From Marinobacter antarcticus (GTDB lineage Bacteria > Pseudomonadota > Gammaproteobacteria > Pseudomonadales > Oleiphilaceae): a stretch of 64,000 nt of DNA. The stretch is from positions 1-64,000 of the forward strand of contig NZ_FRAQ01000005.1 in assembly GCF_900142385.1 (NCBI RefSeq), given 5' to 3'. Positions 10,429 through 20,600 of the stretch are shown here, in pieces (position 1 is the first letter of the stretch; each line of letters opens with the position of its first letter). The notes under the pieces were generated by a model, which made no database searches, was not told the DNA's origin, and saw only the letters and a program-made list of their open reading frames with translations. The position numbers and the translations under genes were made by a program.

Positions 10429-10457
10429 TGCACATGAGGCGAGTTCCCCGCTACAAT
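10429..10457 (+). promoter_or_regulatory. Probable bamD promoter
   Basis: TGCACA (10429-10434), a 17-bp spacer and TACAAT (10452-10457) match the sigma-70 -35 and -10 at four and five of six positions. It is ~40 bp ahead of the bamD ATG. It also supports rejecting the extended starts of rluD and bamD, which would lie across it. Confidence 0.5.
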
Positions 10458-10496
10458 GACGCACTCGAATTTATCGACATTATACGGGATTCCGGC

Positions 10497-11330
10497 ATGA
10501 GATCAGGTTTTCGTTTACTGCTACTTTCCACGCTGATTGTACTGATCAGTGCCTGCGCATCTAACAAGCAGGAGGAAGTGTTGCCGGAAAAGACCTATTA
10601 CGACAACGCCCGCCAGGCAATGAACTCCGGCAACTTCAACGAATCCGAGCAGAATCTTGATTCTCTGGAAACCTACTATCCTTTCGGCCGATACGCCGAA
10701 CAAGCGCAGCTCGATCTTATTTATGCCCGCTACCAGAACCTGGATCTTGAAGGCTCCAGAGCGGCAGCAGATCGCTTCTTGCGCCTGAACCCCCAGAGCG
10801 AGCATGCTGATTATGCACTTTATATGCGCGGGCTAGCTTCCTACAACCTTGATATAGGCTTGGCTGCACGCTACCTCCCGATTGATGTCGCAGCCCGGGA
10901 CGCCGGAGAACAGCAGCAAGCATTCCGTGATTTCAGCGAGCTGCTGAACCGCTATCCGGAGAGCGAATACGCTGCCGATGCCCGCCAGCGCATGATTGCA
11001 GTTCGAAACCGAATGGCAGAACTGGAGCTTTACGCCGCTCGCTATTACATCAAGCGCGAAGCTTACGTGGCTGCCAACAACAGAGCGCGTTACGTTATAG
11101 AAAACTTCCCCTCATCACCATTCGTTGAAGAGGCTATCGTTATCCTGGCAGAAACCTTCGACTTCCTGAAATTCAAAAAGGGCTCTCAGGATGCGGTCGC
11201 TCTGCTTCGCCAGAACTTCCCGAAAAGCGATGCGTTCAACAGTGACGGCGAGTTTGAGGCAAACCTGCTGAAGCGCGAGAACCGCTCACTCTCTAGCGTG
11301 GTTACCTTCGGGCTTATGGGCGACGAATAA
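10497..11330 (+). CDS. bamD: Outer membrane assembly lipoprotein BamD
   Basis: BamD is the essential lipoprotein of the BAM complex, which folds beta-barrel proteins into the outer membrane. The signal peptide MRSGFRLLLLSTLIVLISAC has a lipobox LISAC with the lipidated Cys at residue 20. Five TPR-like helical hairpins follow, with repeated patterns such as YDNARQAMNSGNFNESEQNL and YPFGRYAEQAQLDLIYARY. The start at 10497 (277 aa) is fixed by the signal peptide; the frame is open to 10422 but that would bury it. Length is a little above E. coli BamD (245 aa). It converges with nadE 26 nt away. Confidence 0.95.
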   Translation: MRSGFRLLLLSTLIVLISACASNKQEEVLPEKTYYDNARQAMNSGNFNESEQNLDSLETYYPFGRYAEQAQLDLIYARYQNLDLEGSRAAADRFLRLNPQSEHADYALYMRGLASYNLDIGLAARYLPIDVAARDAGEQQQAFRDFSELLNRYPESEYAADARQRMIAVRNRMAELELYAARYYIKREAYVAANNRARYVIENFPSSPFVEEAIVILAETFDFLKFKKGSQDAVALLRQNFPKSDAFNSDGEFEANLLKRENRSLSSVVTFGLMGDE

Positions 11331-11332
11331 CC

Positions 11333-11356
11333 CGAAAGAAACCCGGGGCCCTTTCG
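11333..11356. terminator. Weak hairpin between bamD and nadE
   Basis: CGAAAG and CTTTCG (11333-11338 and 11351-11356) are inverted around a GC-rich centre in the 26-nt space between convergent bamD and nadE. There is no clear T-run on either side, so termination here is only a suggestion. Confidence 0.3.
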
Positions 11357-13021
11357 TTAGTTGCCGCTTTTCCAGCCACTGGTAATGGGATAGCGGCGAT
11401 CCTTTCCAAAACCGCGCTCGGTGATCCGAACCCCGATCGGTGCCTGCCGGCGCTTGTGCTCATTGATATCCACCAGGCGGATAACACGACTGACGTCCGC
11501 CTGATCAAAACCTTCCGCAACAATCGCATCGGCGCTGAAATCCCGCTCAACATACAGGTTCAGAATCTGATCCAGCACATCGTAACCCGGAAGGCTGTCT
11601 TCATCTTTCTGGTCCGGAGCCAGCTCCGCTGAGGGAGGACGCGTTATCACCCGCTCAGGAATCACCGGAGACACGGAATTACGGTACCAGGCGAGGCGAA
11701 ATACCAGCGTCTTGGGCACATCCTTGAGCACGTCGAAGCCACCGGCCATATCACCATAAAGGGTGGAGTACCCAACGGCCATTTCGCTTTTATTGCCGGT
11801 AGTGAGTACCAGCGAGCCAAACTTATTGGAAAGCGACATCAACACAATACCCCGGATACGGGCCTGCAAGTTTTCCTCTGTGGTGTCAGGCGTTGTGCCC
11901 TCAAACGGAGCCGCGAGCGTCGCCATGAACGAGTCGTACATCGGCTCTATGGAATACACATCGTATTGAATGCCCATCGCCACCGCCTGAGCTTCTGCGT
12001 CTTCAAGGCTGATATCCGACGTATACCTGAAGGGCATCATCACGGCCCGGACGCGTTCCGGTCCCAGTGCGTCCGACGCCACGGCGAGGGTTACAGCGGA
12101 ATCAATCCCCCCGGAAAGCCCAAGCACAACAGATCTGAAACCATTTTTGTTTACATAATCGCGCACACCGGTCACAAGCGCATTGTAGACGTTTGCCTCC
12201 AGCGAGGGCACGGCAGGCGATGGCCGGGAAGCCGGCTGACAATGATGGTCACACAGGAAATCTACCGGGAACAGGCCCTCTATGAACTGTGGTGCTTCCA
12301 CAGCAAGAGTACCGGAGTGGTCGTAAACCATCGAACCACCATCGAACACAAGCTCATCCTGGGCGCCCACCAGATTCACGTAGACAATACTCACCCGATT
12401 CTCACGTGACTTGCGCTCAAGCAGCGCCTTTCTCCGCGCCTGCTTACCGATATCATAGGGTGAGGCGTTCAGATTGATGATCAGCCGCGCACCAGCAGCT
12501 GCAGAGTCTTCCACGGGGCCGTCCGACCAGATATCTTCGCAAACCGTGAGGCCCACTGGTACGCCACAGATATTGACCACTGCCGCATCCGCTCCATCAC
12601 CAAAATAACGCTTCTCGTCAAACACCTGGTAATTGGGCGGAAATCGCTTGAAGTAACGACCCGTAATTTTGCCACTTTCGATCACCACAGCCGCGTTGTA
12701 AAGCAGGCCACCACTGCGAAGAGGTGCTCCGATAACGATCGCTGCGCCAATCTCTGCACTTTGCAGACGCTCCAGCGCCTCACTCACTCTGAGATCCATG
12801 CTGGGGCGCAGCAACAAGTCTTCCGGCGGATATCCGGTGATGCAAAGCTCAGGGAAAACAACGATATCTGCCTCGTGCTCTGATTGGGCACGCTTCGCTG
12901 CCTCAATAACCAGCCCGGTGTTACCGGGAATATCCCCCACCAGAAAATCCATCTGCGCCATCACTATCCGCAACTTGCGGTACGATGTACTCGAAATCGG
13001 GGTGCTCCCGGGAACAGACAT
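11357..13021 (-). CDS. nadE: Glutamine-dependent NAD+ synthetase
   Basis: NadE makes the last step to NAD+: ATP-dependent amidation of nicotinate adenine dinucleotide using ammonia from glutamine. The N-terminal half is a CN-hydrolase glutaminase with the Glu-Lys-Cys triad (FPELCITGYPPEDL, the Lys in the GRYFKRFPPN region, and GLTVCEDIWSDGP). The C-terminal half is the synthetase with the ATP loop LGLSGGIDSAVTLAVA. The ATG at 13021 follows AGGAG at ideal spacing and gives 554 aa. The open frame reaches 13375, but that part overlaps the divergent pilS and looks non-coding. The gene lies between bamD and pilS, which are adjacent in P. aeruginosa. Confidence 0.95.
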   Translation of the reverse strand: MSVPGSTPISSTSYRKLRIVMAQMDFLVGDIPGNTGLVIEAAKRAQSEHEADIVVFPELCITGYPPEDLLLRPSMDLRVSEALERLQSAEIGAAIVIGAPLRSGGLLYNAAVVIESGKITGRYFKRFPPNYQVFDEKRYFGDGADAAVVNICGVPVGLTVCEDIWSDGPVEDSAAAGARLIINLNASPYDIGKQARRKALLERKSRENRVSIVYVNLVGAQDELVFDGGSMVYDHSGTLAVEAPQFIEGLFPVDFLCDHHCQPASRPSPAVPSLEANVYNALVTGVRDYVNKNGFRSVVLGLSGGIDSAVTLAVASDALGPERVRAVMMPFRYTSDISLEDAEAQAVAMGIQYDVYSIEPMYDSFMATLAAPFEGTTPDTTEENLQARIRGIVLMSLSNKFGSLVLTTGNKSEMAVGYSTLYGDMAGGFDVLKDVPKTLVFRLAWYRNSVSPVIPERVITRPPSAELAPDQKDEDSLPGYDVLDQILNLYVERDFSADAIVAEGFDQADVSRVIRLVDINEHKRRQAPIGVRITERGFGKDRRYPITSGWKSGN

Positions 13022-13114
13022 AGATTGGCTCCTGTAACTCATTGCCACGAAAAGGCTATTATAACCCCGCACAGACCCTGATTTCTTCCGCTCAACAACG
13101 GATTTTCGAAAACC

Positions 13115-14755
13115 ATGGCGACAGATTCGGTAGCAGCAGTCAGTACCGGCAAAAGAACACCCGGCTTTCAGCAAGCCAAGCTGTTTCGCATCTACAATCA
13201 TTATCGGGTTGTGATCAGCTTGATGCTGGTGGCGTTGCTGTTTGTCGACCCAGTCAATTTCGACATTCATTTCCGGCTTCTGGATTACTACCAGCTTGGC
13301 GTGATGGGCTATCTCGCTCTGAACACTTTTATCGCGTTCACCATGCTGGCTGGCTTTCAGCCAGGGCAACGACATATCACCTTATCGATTCTGCTGGATA
13401 TTCTGATCCTGCACGGGCTGCTATTTGTCAGTACGGGCATCACTAACGGGCTTGCCAACCTCGTTATTGTTTCTGTGGCTGCCGGCAACATTCTTACCCC
13501 CAGCCGCATGGGCACTTTCTATGCGGCGCTTGCGGCAATCTGCTCACTCAGCATTTCGGGCTGGGCGGCCCTGACTCTTGGCGGCCCCGGCGATGATATC
13601 GTGCGTGCCGGCTCCCTTGGCATCCTGTATTTTGCTGCAGCGTTTATCTTGCAGAACATTTCACGACGAATGATGAGCAGTGAGGCACTGGCGAGCAGCC
13701 GGGCACAAAGCATTGTAGAGCTGGAACACATCAACCAGCAGATCATCCAGCGCATGCGCACCGGTATTCTTGTGCTTGACCGGTATGGCCATATCCGCCT
13801 GGCGAATGCTGCCGCCGAAGAATTGCTGTTTGGAATCCCAACAGATACGGGAATGCCCGCAACTCGATCCCGGGCCCTGCCCCAGCCCCTCAAATCAGGC
13901 CTGGATGCGTGGCTCAAAAATCCGGAAAAACGCACAGAACCGTTTCAACCGGCACCCACCTCCCCCCTGCTGCAAGTCAACTTTACCCCGCTTGATCAGG
14001 AGCGTGGCGATCAGATTCTGGTATTTATCGAAGATATGAGCAAAGTGACGCAGCAGGCCCAGCAGATGAAGCTGGCCTCTCTCGGCCGGCTGACTGCCGG
14101 TATTGCCCATGAAATCCGCAACCCGCTCGGGGCCATCAGCCACGCAGCCCAGCTCATGGAAGAATCTCCCCATCTGGATAGCGGCGACGCACAGATGCTG
14201 GGCATCATCCGCCGCCACTCCCGCCGCGTGAACGGTATTATCGAGAACGTGCTGAGCCTTTCCCGGCGCAAACCGGCCAATGCCGATCTGGTTGATGTAG
14301 GCAGCTGGCTGACAGAGTTCAGAACCGATTTCCTCCAGACCCAGGAAAACGCTATCCCAGCCACCGTTATGACATTAAACACCGTATCGGCTATACCCGA
14401 AGCGCGGTTTGATAAAAGCCAGATCGAACAGGTGATGGTGAACCTGTGTGATAATGGCTTGCGCTACAGCCACCAGCATACCGGTGAACGCAAAATAGAG
14501 CTGTGTGCAGGCGCCACTGCAGATGGAGAGCGAGCTTACGTGGATGTAAGGGATTTTGGCCCAGGTGTGGCTCCTGGCTCAAGCCAACTGGTTTTTGAGC
14601 CGTTTTACACTACCGACAAAGGTGGCACAGGCCTTGGGCTTTATCTCGCAAGGGAACTGTGCGAGGCTAATCAGGCCCATTTGTCCCTCGTGGACGACGA
14701 CCAAACCGGCTGCTGTTTCCGCATTACCTTTGCCCACCCAGGGCGAATGATCTGA
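13115..14755 (+). CDS. pilS: Sensor histidine kinase PilS
   Basis: PilS is the membrane kinase of the PilS-PilR system that controls pilin transcription; in Pseudomonas it senses major pilin in the membrane. The first ~190 residues hold about six hydrophobic segments, followed by a PAS-like segment (LEHINQQIIQRMRTGILVLD). The HisKA box has the phospho-acceptor His332 in GIAHEIRNPLGAISHA. The HATPase domain has VNLCDNGLRYS (N box) and GTGLGLYLAREL (G box). Length is 546 aa. It is divergent from nadE (93 bp) and 20 nt ahead of pilR. Confidence 0.93.
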   Translation: MATDSVAAVSTGKRTPGFQQAKLFRIYNHYRVVISLMLVALLFVDPVNFDIHFRLLDYYQLGVMGYLALNTFIAFTMLAGFQPGQRHITLSILLDILILHGLLFVSTGITNGLANLVIVSVAAGNILTPSRMGTFYAALAAICSLSISGWAALTLGGPGDDIVRAGSLGILYFAAAFILQNISRRMMSSEALASSRAQSIVELEHINQQIIQRMRTGILVLDRYGHIRLANAAAEELLFGIPTDTGMPATRSRALPQPLKSGLDAWLKNPEKRTEPFQPAPTSPLLQVNFTPLDQERGDQILVFIEDMSKVTQQAQQMKLASLGRLTAGIAHEIRNPLGAISHAAQLMEESPHLDSGDAQMLGIIRRHSRRVNGIIENVLSLSRRKPANADLVDVGSWLTEFRTDFLQTQENAIPATVMTLNTVSAIPEARFDKSQIEQVMVNLCDNGLRYSHQHTGERKIELCAGATADGERAYVDVRDFGPGVAPGSSQLVFEPFYTTDKGGTGLGLYLARELCEANQAHLSLVDDDQTGCCFRITFAHPGRMI

Positions 14756-14775
14756 CATGGAACCGAAAAAACAAG

Positions 14776-16155
14776 ATGACCACTCACACAGCGCTGATCG
14801 TTGACGACGAACCCGACATTCGGGATCTACTTGAAATCACCCTAACCCGCATGGGCATTAAGACCCTGACCGCGCAGGATCTTACCAGCGCATTCAAACT
14901 GCTGGAACAGCATACCCCGCAGCTTTGCCTGACAGACATGAACCTGCCAGACGGCAATGGCATCGAGCTGGTTCAATGGATTCAGCAACACCGACCAGAC
15001 ACGCCTGTTGCCGTTATCACCGCGTATGGCAACATGGATACGGCGATCGAATCCCTGAAAGCCGGCGCGTTTGACTTTGTTTCCAAACCGGTTGAGCTCT
15101 CCCGGCTCAGAGAACTGGTAAACAGCGCCCTCAAGCTTGCGAAACCCGGCGCCAACAATGATGACACTGCTGATGAGCCCGGCCTTCTGCTCGGCAACTC
15201 CGCGCAAATTAAAAAATTACGCAACCAGACCCGCAAGCTCGCCAGGAGCCAGGCACCGGTATTTATAAGCGGCGAGTCAGGTAGTGGGAAAGAGCTGGTG
15301 GCGCGGATGATTCACCTTCAGGGCCCTCGCAGCGACAAGCCTTTCGTTGCCGTAAACTGCGGCGCGATTCCTTCAGAGCTGATGGAAAGTGAGTTTTTCG
15401 GGCACAAAAAAGGCAGCTTTACGGGTGCCGTCGAAAACAAAGACGGGCTATTCCGCTCCGCCGACGGCGGCACATTGTTTCTGGACGAAGTAGCCGACCT
15501 GCCCCTCGCCATGCAGGTAAAACTGCTACGCGCCATTCAGGAGAAAGTGGTACGCCCGGTAGGCGATACCAAAGAGCTGCCCGTCGACATACGGTTACTG
15601 AGTGCAACCCACAAAAACCTGGCAGAACTGGTTCAGGAAGGAAGCTTCCGACAGGATCTCTTTTACCGGATTAACGTGATCGAGCTGGCTGTTCCTCCGC
15701 TAAGGGATCGCAAAGACGATATCGCACTTCTAGCCAATCACATCCTTGAACGCATTGCCCGGGAATACGAATGCGATACGGCAACGCTCACCCAGGACGC
15801 AATTGACCGGTTGAAAGAGCATGATTTCCCCGGCAACGTGCGGGAGCTGGAAAATATTCTTGAGCGCGCTTTTACCCTGTGTGACGCCGAGAAGATCAGT
15901 GCTTCCGACCTGCACCTCGGAAATGGCCTGCCGACCGAGGCTGGCAATTCAAATGACGGCGCTACTGCAAGCGCCAGCCCAGCTCTGGTACCCGAGGGTG
16001 ATATTGATCTGGAGGGTTATCTGGAATCGATCGAGCGGCAGGCTATTGAAAAAGCTCTGGAAGCGACTCGTTGGAACAAGACGGCAGCGGCTAAGAAGCT
16101 GGGAATCAGCTTTCGGGCGTTGCGGTATCGATTGAAGAAGTTGGGAATGGAGTGA
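14776..16155 (+). CDS. pilR: Sigma-54-dependent response regulator PilR
   Basis: PilR is the NtrC-family activator paired with PilS; it drives RpoN-dependent pilin transcription and other genes. The receiver domain (1-125) has the acidic pair DDEPD, phospho-acceptor Asp54 (LTDMNLPDG) and Lys near 104 (VSKPVEL). The AAA+ domain has Walker A GESGSGKELVA, the sigma-54-contacting loop in the form GSFTGAV (consensus GAFTGA, so Ala to Ser at the second position), and LFLDEVADLPL. The C-terminal Fis-type helix-turn-helix is NKTAAAKKLGISFRALRYRL. Length is 459 aa. No major pilin gene lies in this window. Confidence 0.94.
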   Translation: MTTHTALIVDDEPDIRDLLEITLTRMGIKTLTAQDLTSAFKLLEQHTPQLCLTDMNLPDGNGIELVQWIQQHRPDTPVAVITAYGNMDTAIESLKAGAFDFVSKPVELSRLRELVNSALKLAKPGANNDDTADEPGLLLGNSAQIKKLRNQTRKLARSQAPVFISGESGSGKELVARMIHLQGPRSDKPFVAVNCGAIPSELMESEFFGHKKGSFTGAVENKDGLFRSADGGTLFLDEVADLPLAMQVKLLRAIQEKVVRPVGDTKELPVDIRLLSATHKNLAELVQEGSFRQDLFYRINVIELAVPPLRDRKDDIALLANHILERIAREYECDTATLTQDAIDRLKEHDFPGNVRELENILERAFTLCDAEKISASDLHLGNGLPTEAGNSNDGATASASPALVPEGDIDLEGYLESIERQAIEKALEATRWNKTAAAKKLGISFRALRYRLKKLGME

Positions 16156-16177
16156 TTTTCAAGGTGGCTTGAAAATC
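16154..16177 (+). terminator. Perfect 10-bp inverted repeat at the pilR stop codon
   Basis: GATTTTCAAG / CTTGAAAATC with a 4-nt loop begins inside the pilR TGA stop (16153-16155). It could be a transcript-end or stability hairpin, but the stem is AT-rich and no T-run follows, so it is at best a weak terminator. Confidence 0.4.
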
Positions 16178-16238
16178 AAATGGCAGCGGCACGCAGGACG
16201 CGTTCGCTATATAACTGTTATTACATGGATGTTGAAAA

Positions 16239-16796
16239 ATGTTTGCTCACAAAAATCGTGGCTTTTCGCTTTTAGAATTAATGATTGTAGTGGCTGTCGC
16301 TGCAATACTGATAAATATGGCACTACCCTCATTCACTTCTTTTATAAATAGTCAGGAGCGACGAGGTGCTTTGCATGATTTGATGGGTGTGTTTGCATTT
16401 GCCAGGCAGCATTCAGTAATGAACGGAGCAATTGTGACCGTCTGCCCGCTTGATACCACTGGCACTTGTGGCAAGGACTGGAACGACGACATTCACGTTT
16501 TTCTAGACCCGGACAACACCAGAAAACTGATCGCGAATGAAAGACTTCTCAGAACAATCTCGCCAAGCGGCAACGGAAGGCTTGTAGCCCGCTCGCTAAA
16601 CCGAAGCTTTTTTCAGTTCAGGCCCACCGGATTCATCCACAGTGACTTGGGTAACATTACGTGGTGCCCGGAATCACGGGACGCTTCGCTCGCTGGCCAG
16701 ATTATAATCAGCAGAGGCGGCCGGGTTAGAATCGCTAAGGATACTGATAACGACGGTATCCCGGAGGACTCAAAAGGCCGACCAATAAGTTGCTAA
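16239..16796 (+). CDS. fimT: GspH/FimT-family pseudopilin (FimT)
   Basis: This is a type IV pilin-like protein of 185 aa. The leader MFAHKNRG is followed by FSLLELMIVVAVAAILINMA, so prepilin peptidase should cut after Gly8, leaving Phe+1 and Glu+5. The GspH domain follows, with Cys residues (VCPLDTTGTC and ITWCPE) and a C-terminal GGRVRI, i.e. a GRxR motif (residues 161-164). In FimT proteins that motif has been linked to DNA binding during natural transformation. The gene follows pilR on the plus strand, as fimT does in P. aeruginosa, and is more AT-rich than its neighbours. It converges with pilE with a 5-nt gap. Confidence 0.85.
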   Translation: MFAHKNRGFSLLELMIVVAVAAILINMALPSFTSFINSQERRGALHDLMGVFAFARQHSVMNGAIVTVCPLDTTGTCGKDWNDDIHVFLDPDNTRKLIANERLLRTISPSGNGRLVARSLNRSFFQFRPTGFIHSDLGNITWCPESRDASLAGQIIISRGGRVRIAKDTDNDGIPEDSKGRPISC

Positions 16797-16801
16797 CTGT
16801 C

Positions 16802-17230
16802 TTACCAACAATTAGTCCCGGACGTTGATGTTTTGGCCCCTGTTTGAGTCAACCTCAACGTCCCGCAATCATCGCTCGTCTGATCGCCTGCCGGAACGGC
16901 CTGTACCGAGAAAGCATTCGCCGCCACAGCGCCGTTAAAACTGAAGTTATAAAAAGCCGTTCCGTTACGGGGGGACTGGGTAAATGGCAATACCGGCTGA
17001 TTGCCCCCCTCAAGATAAGAGAAGTCTGCCGAATATTGCCTTTCCATCCATTGCGCGAGCTCCATCAAATCAGCCTGGGCCGTCGCCCTGCGAGTCTGCC
17101 TGACATTGTCCAGATAGGATGGATAAGCGATTGCGGCAATGATGCCAATGATTGCGACGACAATCATCAGTTCAATCAGCGTAAATCCGTCTTCCCGGCG
17201 ATGGTAGCGTGTGTTTAGGTCAACGTTCAA
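16802..17230 (-). CDS. pilE: Type IV minor pilin PilE
   Basis: PilE is a minor pilin of the tip/priming complex. The leader MNVDLNTRYHRREDG is cut before FTLIELMIVVAIIGIIAAIA, with Glu at +5. The first part of the mature protein is the classic pilin helix, including YPSYLDNVRQTRRATAQADLM. The C-terminal pair of Cys (DDCGTLRL ... GTNCW) would close a disulfide D-loop. Length is 142 aa. It is last in the operon and its ATG overlaps the pilY2 stop by 4 nt. It resembles the P. aeruginosa PilE family rather than the major pilin PilA, judging by context. Confidence 0.87.
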   Translation of the reverse strand: MNVDLNTRYHRREDGFTLIELMIVVAIIGIIAAIAYPSYLDNVRQTRRATAQADLMELAQWMERQYSADFSYLEGGNQPVLPFTQSPRNGTAFYNFSFNGAVAANAFSVQAVPAGDQTSDDCGTLRLTQTGAKTSTSGTNCW

Positions 17231-17571
17231 AGCGTATCCACTCCGTGTAGCACCAGACGCCCGCTATCCTCTTCGCGCTCAGCATCAATATTCAGCAAGC
17301 GTTGGCCCTCCCGCAAAATCGCCATCGCACTGCCTGCTGAAACCGTCTGGTTGTCAATAGTAATTGAGCCTTCTAGGAAATACTCGTTGTCATCTATGAC
17401 CACTCGATCGTCTTCCGGGTAGATGGCATCAAGTACTGCGCCTTGACGACGCCCCTCGGCTCCTAGATCGTTAATGCCTTGAAAACCGTCATCTAGTCTA
17501 TCCTGTGCCACGGAGCCTAGGCTCCAGGCACCCAACGACATAGCAACAATGATCGCAAGTAATACTCTCAT
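17227..17571 (-). CDS. pilY2: PilY2-like periplasmic protein
   Basis: This 114-aa protein has a signal peptide (MRVLLAIIVAMSLGAWSLGSVAQ). The short acidic mature part includes AIYPEDDRVVIDDNEYFLEG. P. aeruginosa PilY2 is about the same length, exported, and sits at this exact place between pilY1 and pilE. I assign the name from size, signal peptide and position, because the sequence itself carries no named domain. The role of PilY2 in pilus assembly is poorly known. The predicted beta-rich pattern, with alternating Val/Ile and charged residues, could form a small beta-barrel-like fold. Confidence 0.7.
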   Translation of the reverse strand: MRVLLAIIVAMSLGAWSLGSVAQDRLDDGFQGINDLGAEGRRQGAVLDAIYPEDDRVVIDDNEYFLEGSITIDNQTVSAGSAMAILREGQRLLNIDAEREEDSGRLVLHGVDTL

Positions 17572-17614
17572 GCAGTTATCCTCTGTTATCTGATCTGCGA
17601 CGCTTCAAGCTGCT

Positions 17615-20600
17615 TTACTCATTGATCAGCTCATTCCAGCCACGGCGCCCGGCGTTGATTACAGCCCCGCTAAGCGGTGGAATCTCTACAACGTCTACAG
17701 GATCTTTGCTGTCACTGCCTGGGGTAAAGCGGAAATTACCCAGAATAGTGGACTGATTCGGAAGACCACTGCTTTGGTAACCAGCAACCTTAGCTCCAAA
17801 TTTGAGGAATGCACGTTTTTCCGGACTCCGTCCGTCCAGCCCAAACGCCATCAACCAACCTCTGCCACCACCCAAGCAAGGGTTCTGATCCGGAATCATA
17901 GTATTCAGATACAGAAACTCTCCACGAACCTGTGCACTGACCACAGCTCTTTCGCCGCTTGTAGGTAGATCAACGTACCAGCCCTTCGTCGTTGTAAAGT
18001 CCATCTTGTCGCCAGTCGAATAGCGAACGTTGGCGGTCGTTGTATCTGGTAACGTCAGAGCTCCTTCCACGATACTGCGAGACTCCAGACCACTGCGAGT
18101 TAATCCCGAGCTGCCTCTGTCCCAGATACCGTATACAGATTGGGTACTATTCGATGTAACGTCATTAGCTTCCAGGTACTTGCCGGTACCAAAATAAATC
18201 ATAAGGTTCGGCAGGTTGCCGGCACGGGGCATGGTCTTGTTCGCCGCCGCAACTGGCGCTGCAGTAATCGCCTGGTTCGTCTGTGTGGTGAAAACAGGTT
18301 CCGGAGAACCACTATTATTATAGGCCGAAGCCCAAGTCCCGGCACTGCTCAGACTTGCAGCCCAGAGGTTGCCATCCAGATCACCGGCATAGACGCGGTC
18401 TACCAGATAATCGCCCGTAGTATCCAGCGCTGTCAGTGGAGAGAGGCCATCGCCACCAGATTCAAACTCGACGTAACGAACGTCGCCCGTATCCCAACTC
18501 CCGTCCATTCCACCTTCAATATCAAGCATGAAAAATCCGGTACTGGCAGTATCCGAGTTATACCCATTGGATACAAAGGCTGTCCAGCGTGCATCCGTAC
18601 CCCACTTGGTCATACCAATCACCGGAGCCTGCGTGACATAGCCCATGCGCGCATTGTCGGTGCCGGCAAACTCCCAGAGTATGATTTTTTCGGCGTTTGC
18701 TTCAGTGAAGCCAGAAGGATCTGTGATATCCATTGCAAAGATACCTTTTGCGCCAGCGCGGCCGCCACCTACTATGATGCTTCTCCAATCCTCATCTGTA
18801 GTCAGCGTCCCATCGGCCTCCTTGCCTTTGGTAAAGATATCCTGCTGACGTATTTCCAGATCCACGTAATACCGATGTTGATACCCCGGATCTGTCAGGA
18901 AGTGGAGCCCTGCATTGTTTGCTGTCGAGTTGTAAACAAACTCAGGAATGTACGCGAGCACCTCATCACCGCCACTCACTGTTCCCTTGAAACCATGTAG
19001 CATGCCGTCGTTTGATCCGGTATACACTACCGGTGTGCGGGTCTTGTTGCTGGTTACAAAATCGGAGAAACGCTTTGACGTAGATCCAAAAGGCGCTGTA
19101 TCTGGCCATATTGCGCGGGGCTCGCCAACAAACTCGGGCGAAGAATTAACGATTGACCCCAGCCGGCTACCACGCTTGCGCCATCCGGTAGTTCCGTCGA
19201 GAGACTTGTCCCCTCGGATATAGTCGAGCCGTTGCTCGGCAACGGTATCCCCTACGCTGCCATACCGGAGATCATTTTTCTGTGCATTTGATAAATCAGT
19301 CCAGCGAAAGCCTTTAGCGCCGTTGCCATAGGTAACAATTACCCTGTCATCAGTCGCCAGGTCACGGTTGTCCAAGATGGTCCTTGCGGACCAGCCGTCC
19401 CCGTTTTTAACCGCCTCGTTGATATCTGGTACAACCGGGCTGTTGGTGCCACCCAGTTTGGCCGCTTTCAGGTCACCCGTCCAGCCGTTGGGGTCAAACT
19501 GAGATGCGAAGATCAGTGCGCCTTGCTGGAAAGAGGAAACATCGAATTCAACAGCCGTGGAAGAACCAGCTTCCGCAACAATGGCTCCAACGGTTCCGGC
19601 GAGTTCAGTTGCGAATTTCTCGGGATCAGCAGCGCTAAAGAACCCGCCTCTTCCGTTAACCGCCGCGTGGAGCATATCATTTACTTTGTCTTCATTTGAT
19701 GTTCCGCCCCACCAGTCGATATAGGTTCCGCTTTTAATAGCATTGAACGCCGCGACAGGATCAACAGACCCCTCTACACCTAGGCCCACAGTATAAGTCG
19801 CCATGTGCTGCCAGAATGCTGGATTCTTTTCGGAGGTCGGTACGTAGTTGGTTATGTCCGTTCTCAAGTCACGCTTCCAGTAATGCATCGCGACATCGGC
19901 TAGCGTATAAGCACCTCTTCCATCTACAAACGGATCACTCGCAATATACTTGAACGAGTCACCTCTGTTATTAGATATGTCAGACCCATCGTTATCATCT
20001 GCCTGATAAACAGATGATGCTGGGTTGCTACCGTTGTAATAACCATCTGACATCAAAATCGTGTAGGCAAGCCGGCATTCTCTGACAGGATTTGTGCCAC
20101 TCACAGCCTCTTCCGGATCATCCGACCAAGCGCGCTTGCTGCCTTCGTAATACTCGCCGGCGCCCTCCAGAGCGCGTCTCAAAGGCGTGCCGCCACTCGA
20201 GGGAGCATCATAGAGCCAATCGAGAAAATCCTCCCTTCTCTCGGTCGTGTATTCCCTTATGCCTTCTTGAACAGCGCGAACGCCAGAGGCGCCGTCAACT
20301 GTATGGGAGCCATAGTTAATACGCCCCCATCCAAGGCGAAAGCTTGTGGGCAGATTGTAGAATGCCCCACTGATACCCGCCCTCGCCGCTTTCACGCGCG
20401 TATTGTAGTACGAGTACCAATTTGCGAAATTCGTTTGTTCACTAGCAGATAGATTATTAACCGAAACATGGCTATAACAACTGTTTTGCCTGGGGTTTGC
20501 GTCACAGGATGTCGAACTATTGAAGACCCAGTAAAAACCACCACCCTCGACATTATAGTCTCTGATCGCAAACTTATTGCTCAAGTTGTTTGTGCCACTA

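Noticed and set aside
13022..13375. N-terminal extension of nadE to 672 aa
   Set aside because: It would overlap divergent pilS. AGGAG is well placed for the ATG at 13021, and the glutaminase domain starts just after it.
16178..16238. Sigma-54 (-24/-12) promoter ahead of fimT
   Set aside because: TGGCAGCGGCACGCA looked close, but the GG-to-GC distance is nine rather than ten and the rest of the consensus is poor.
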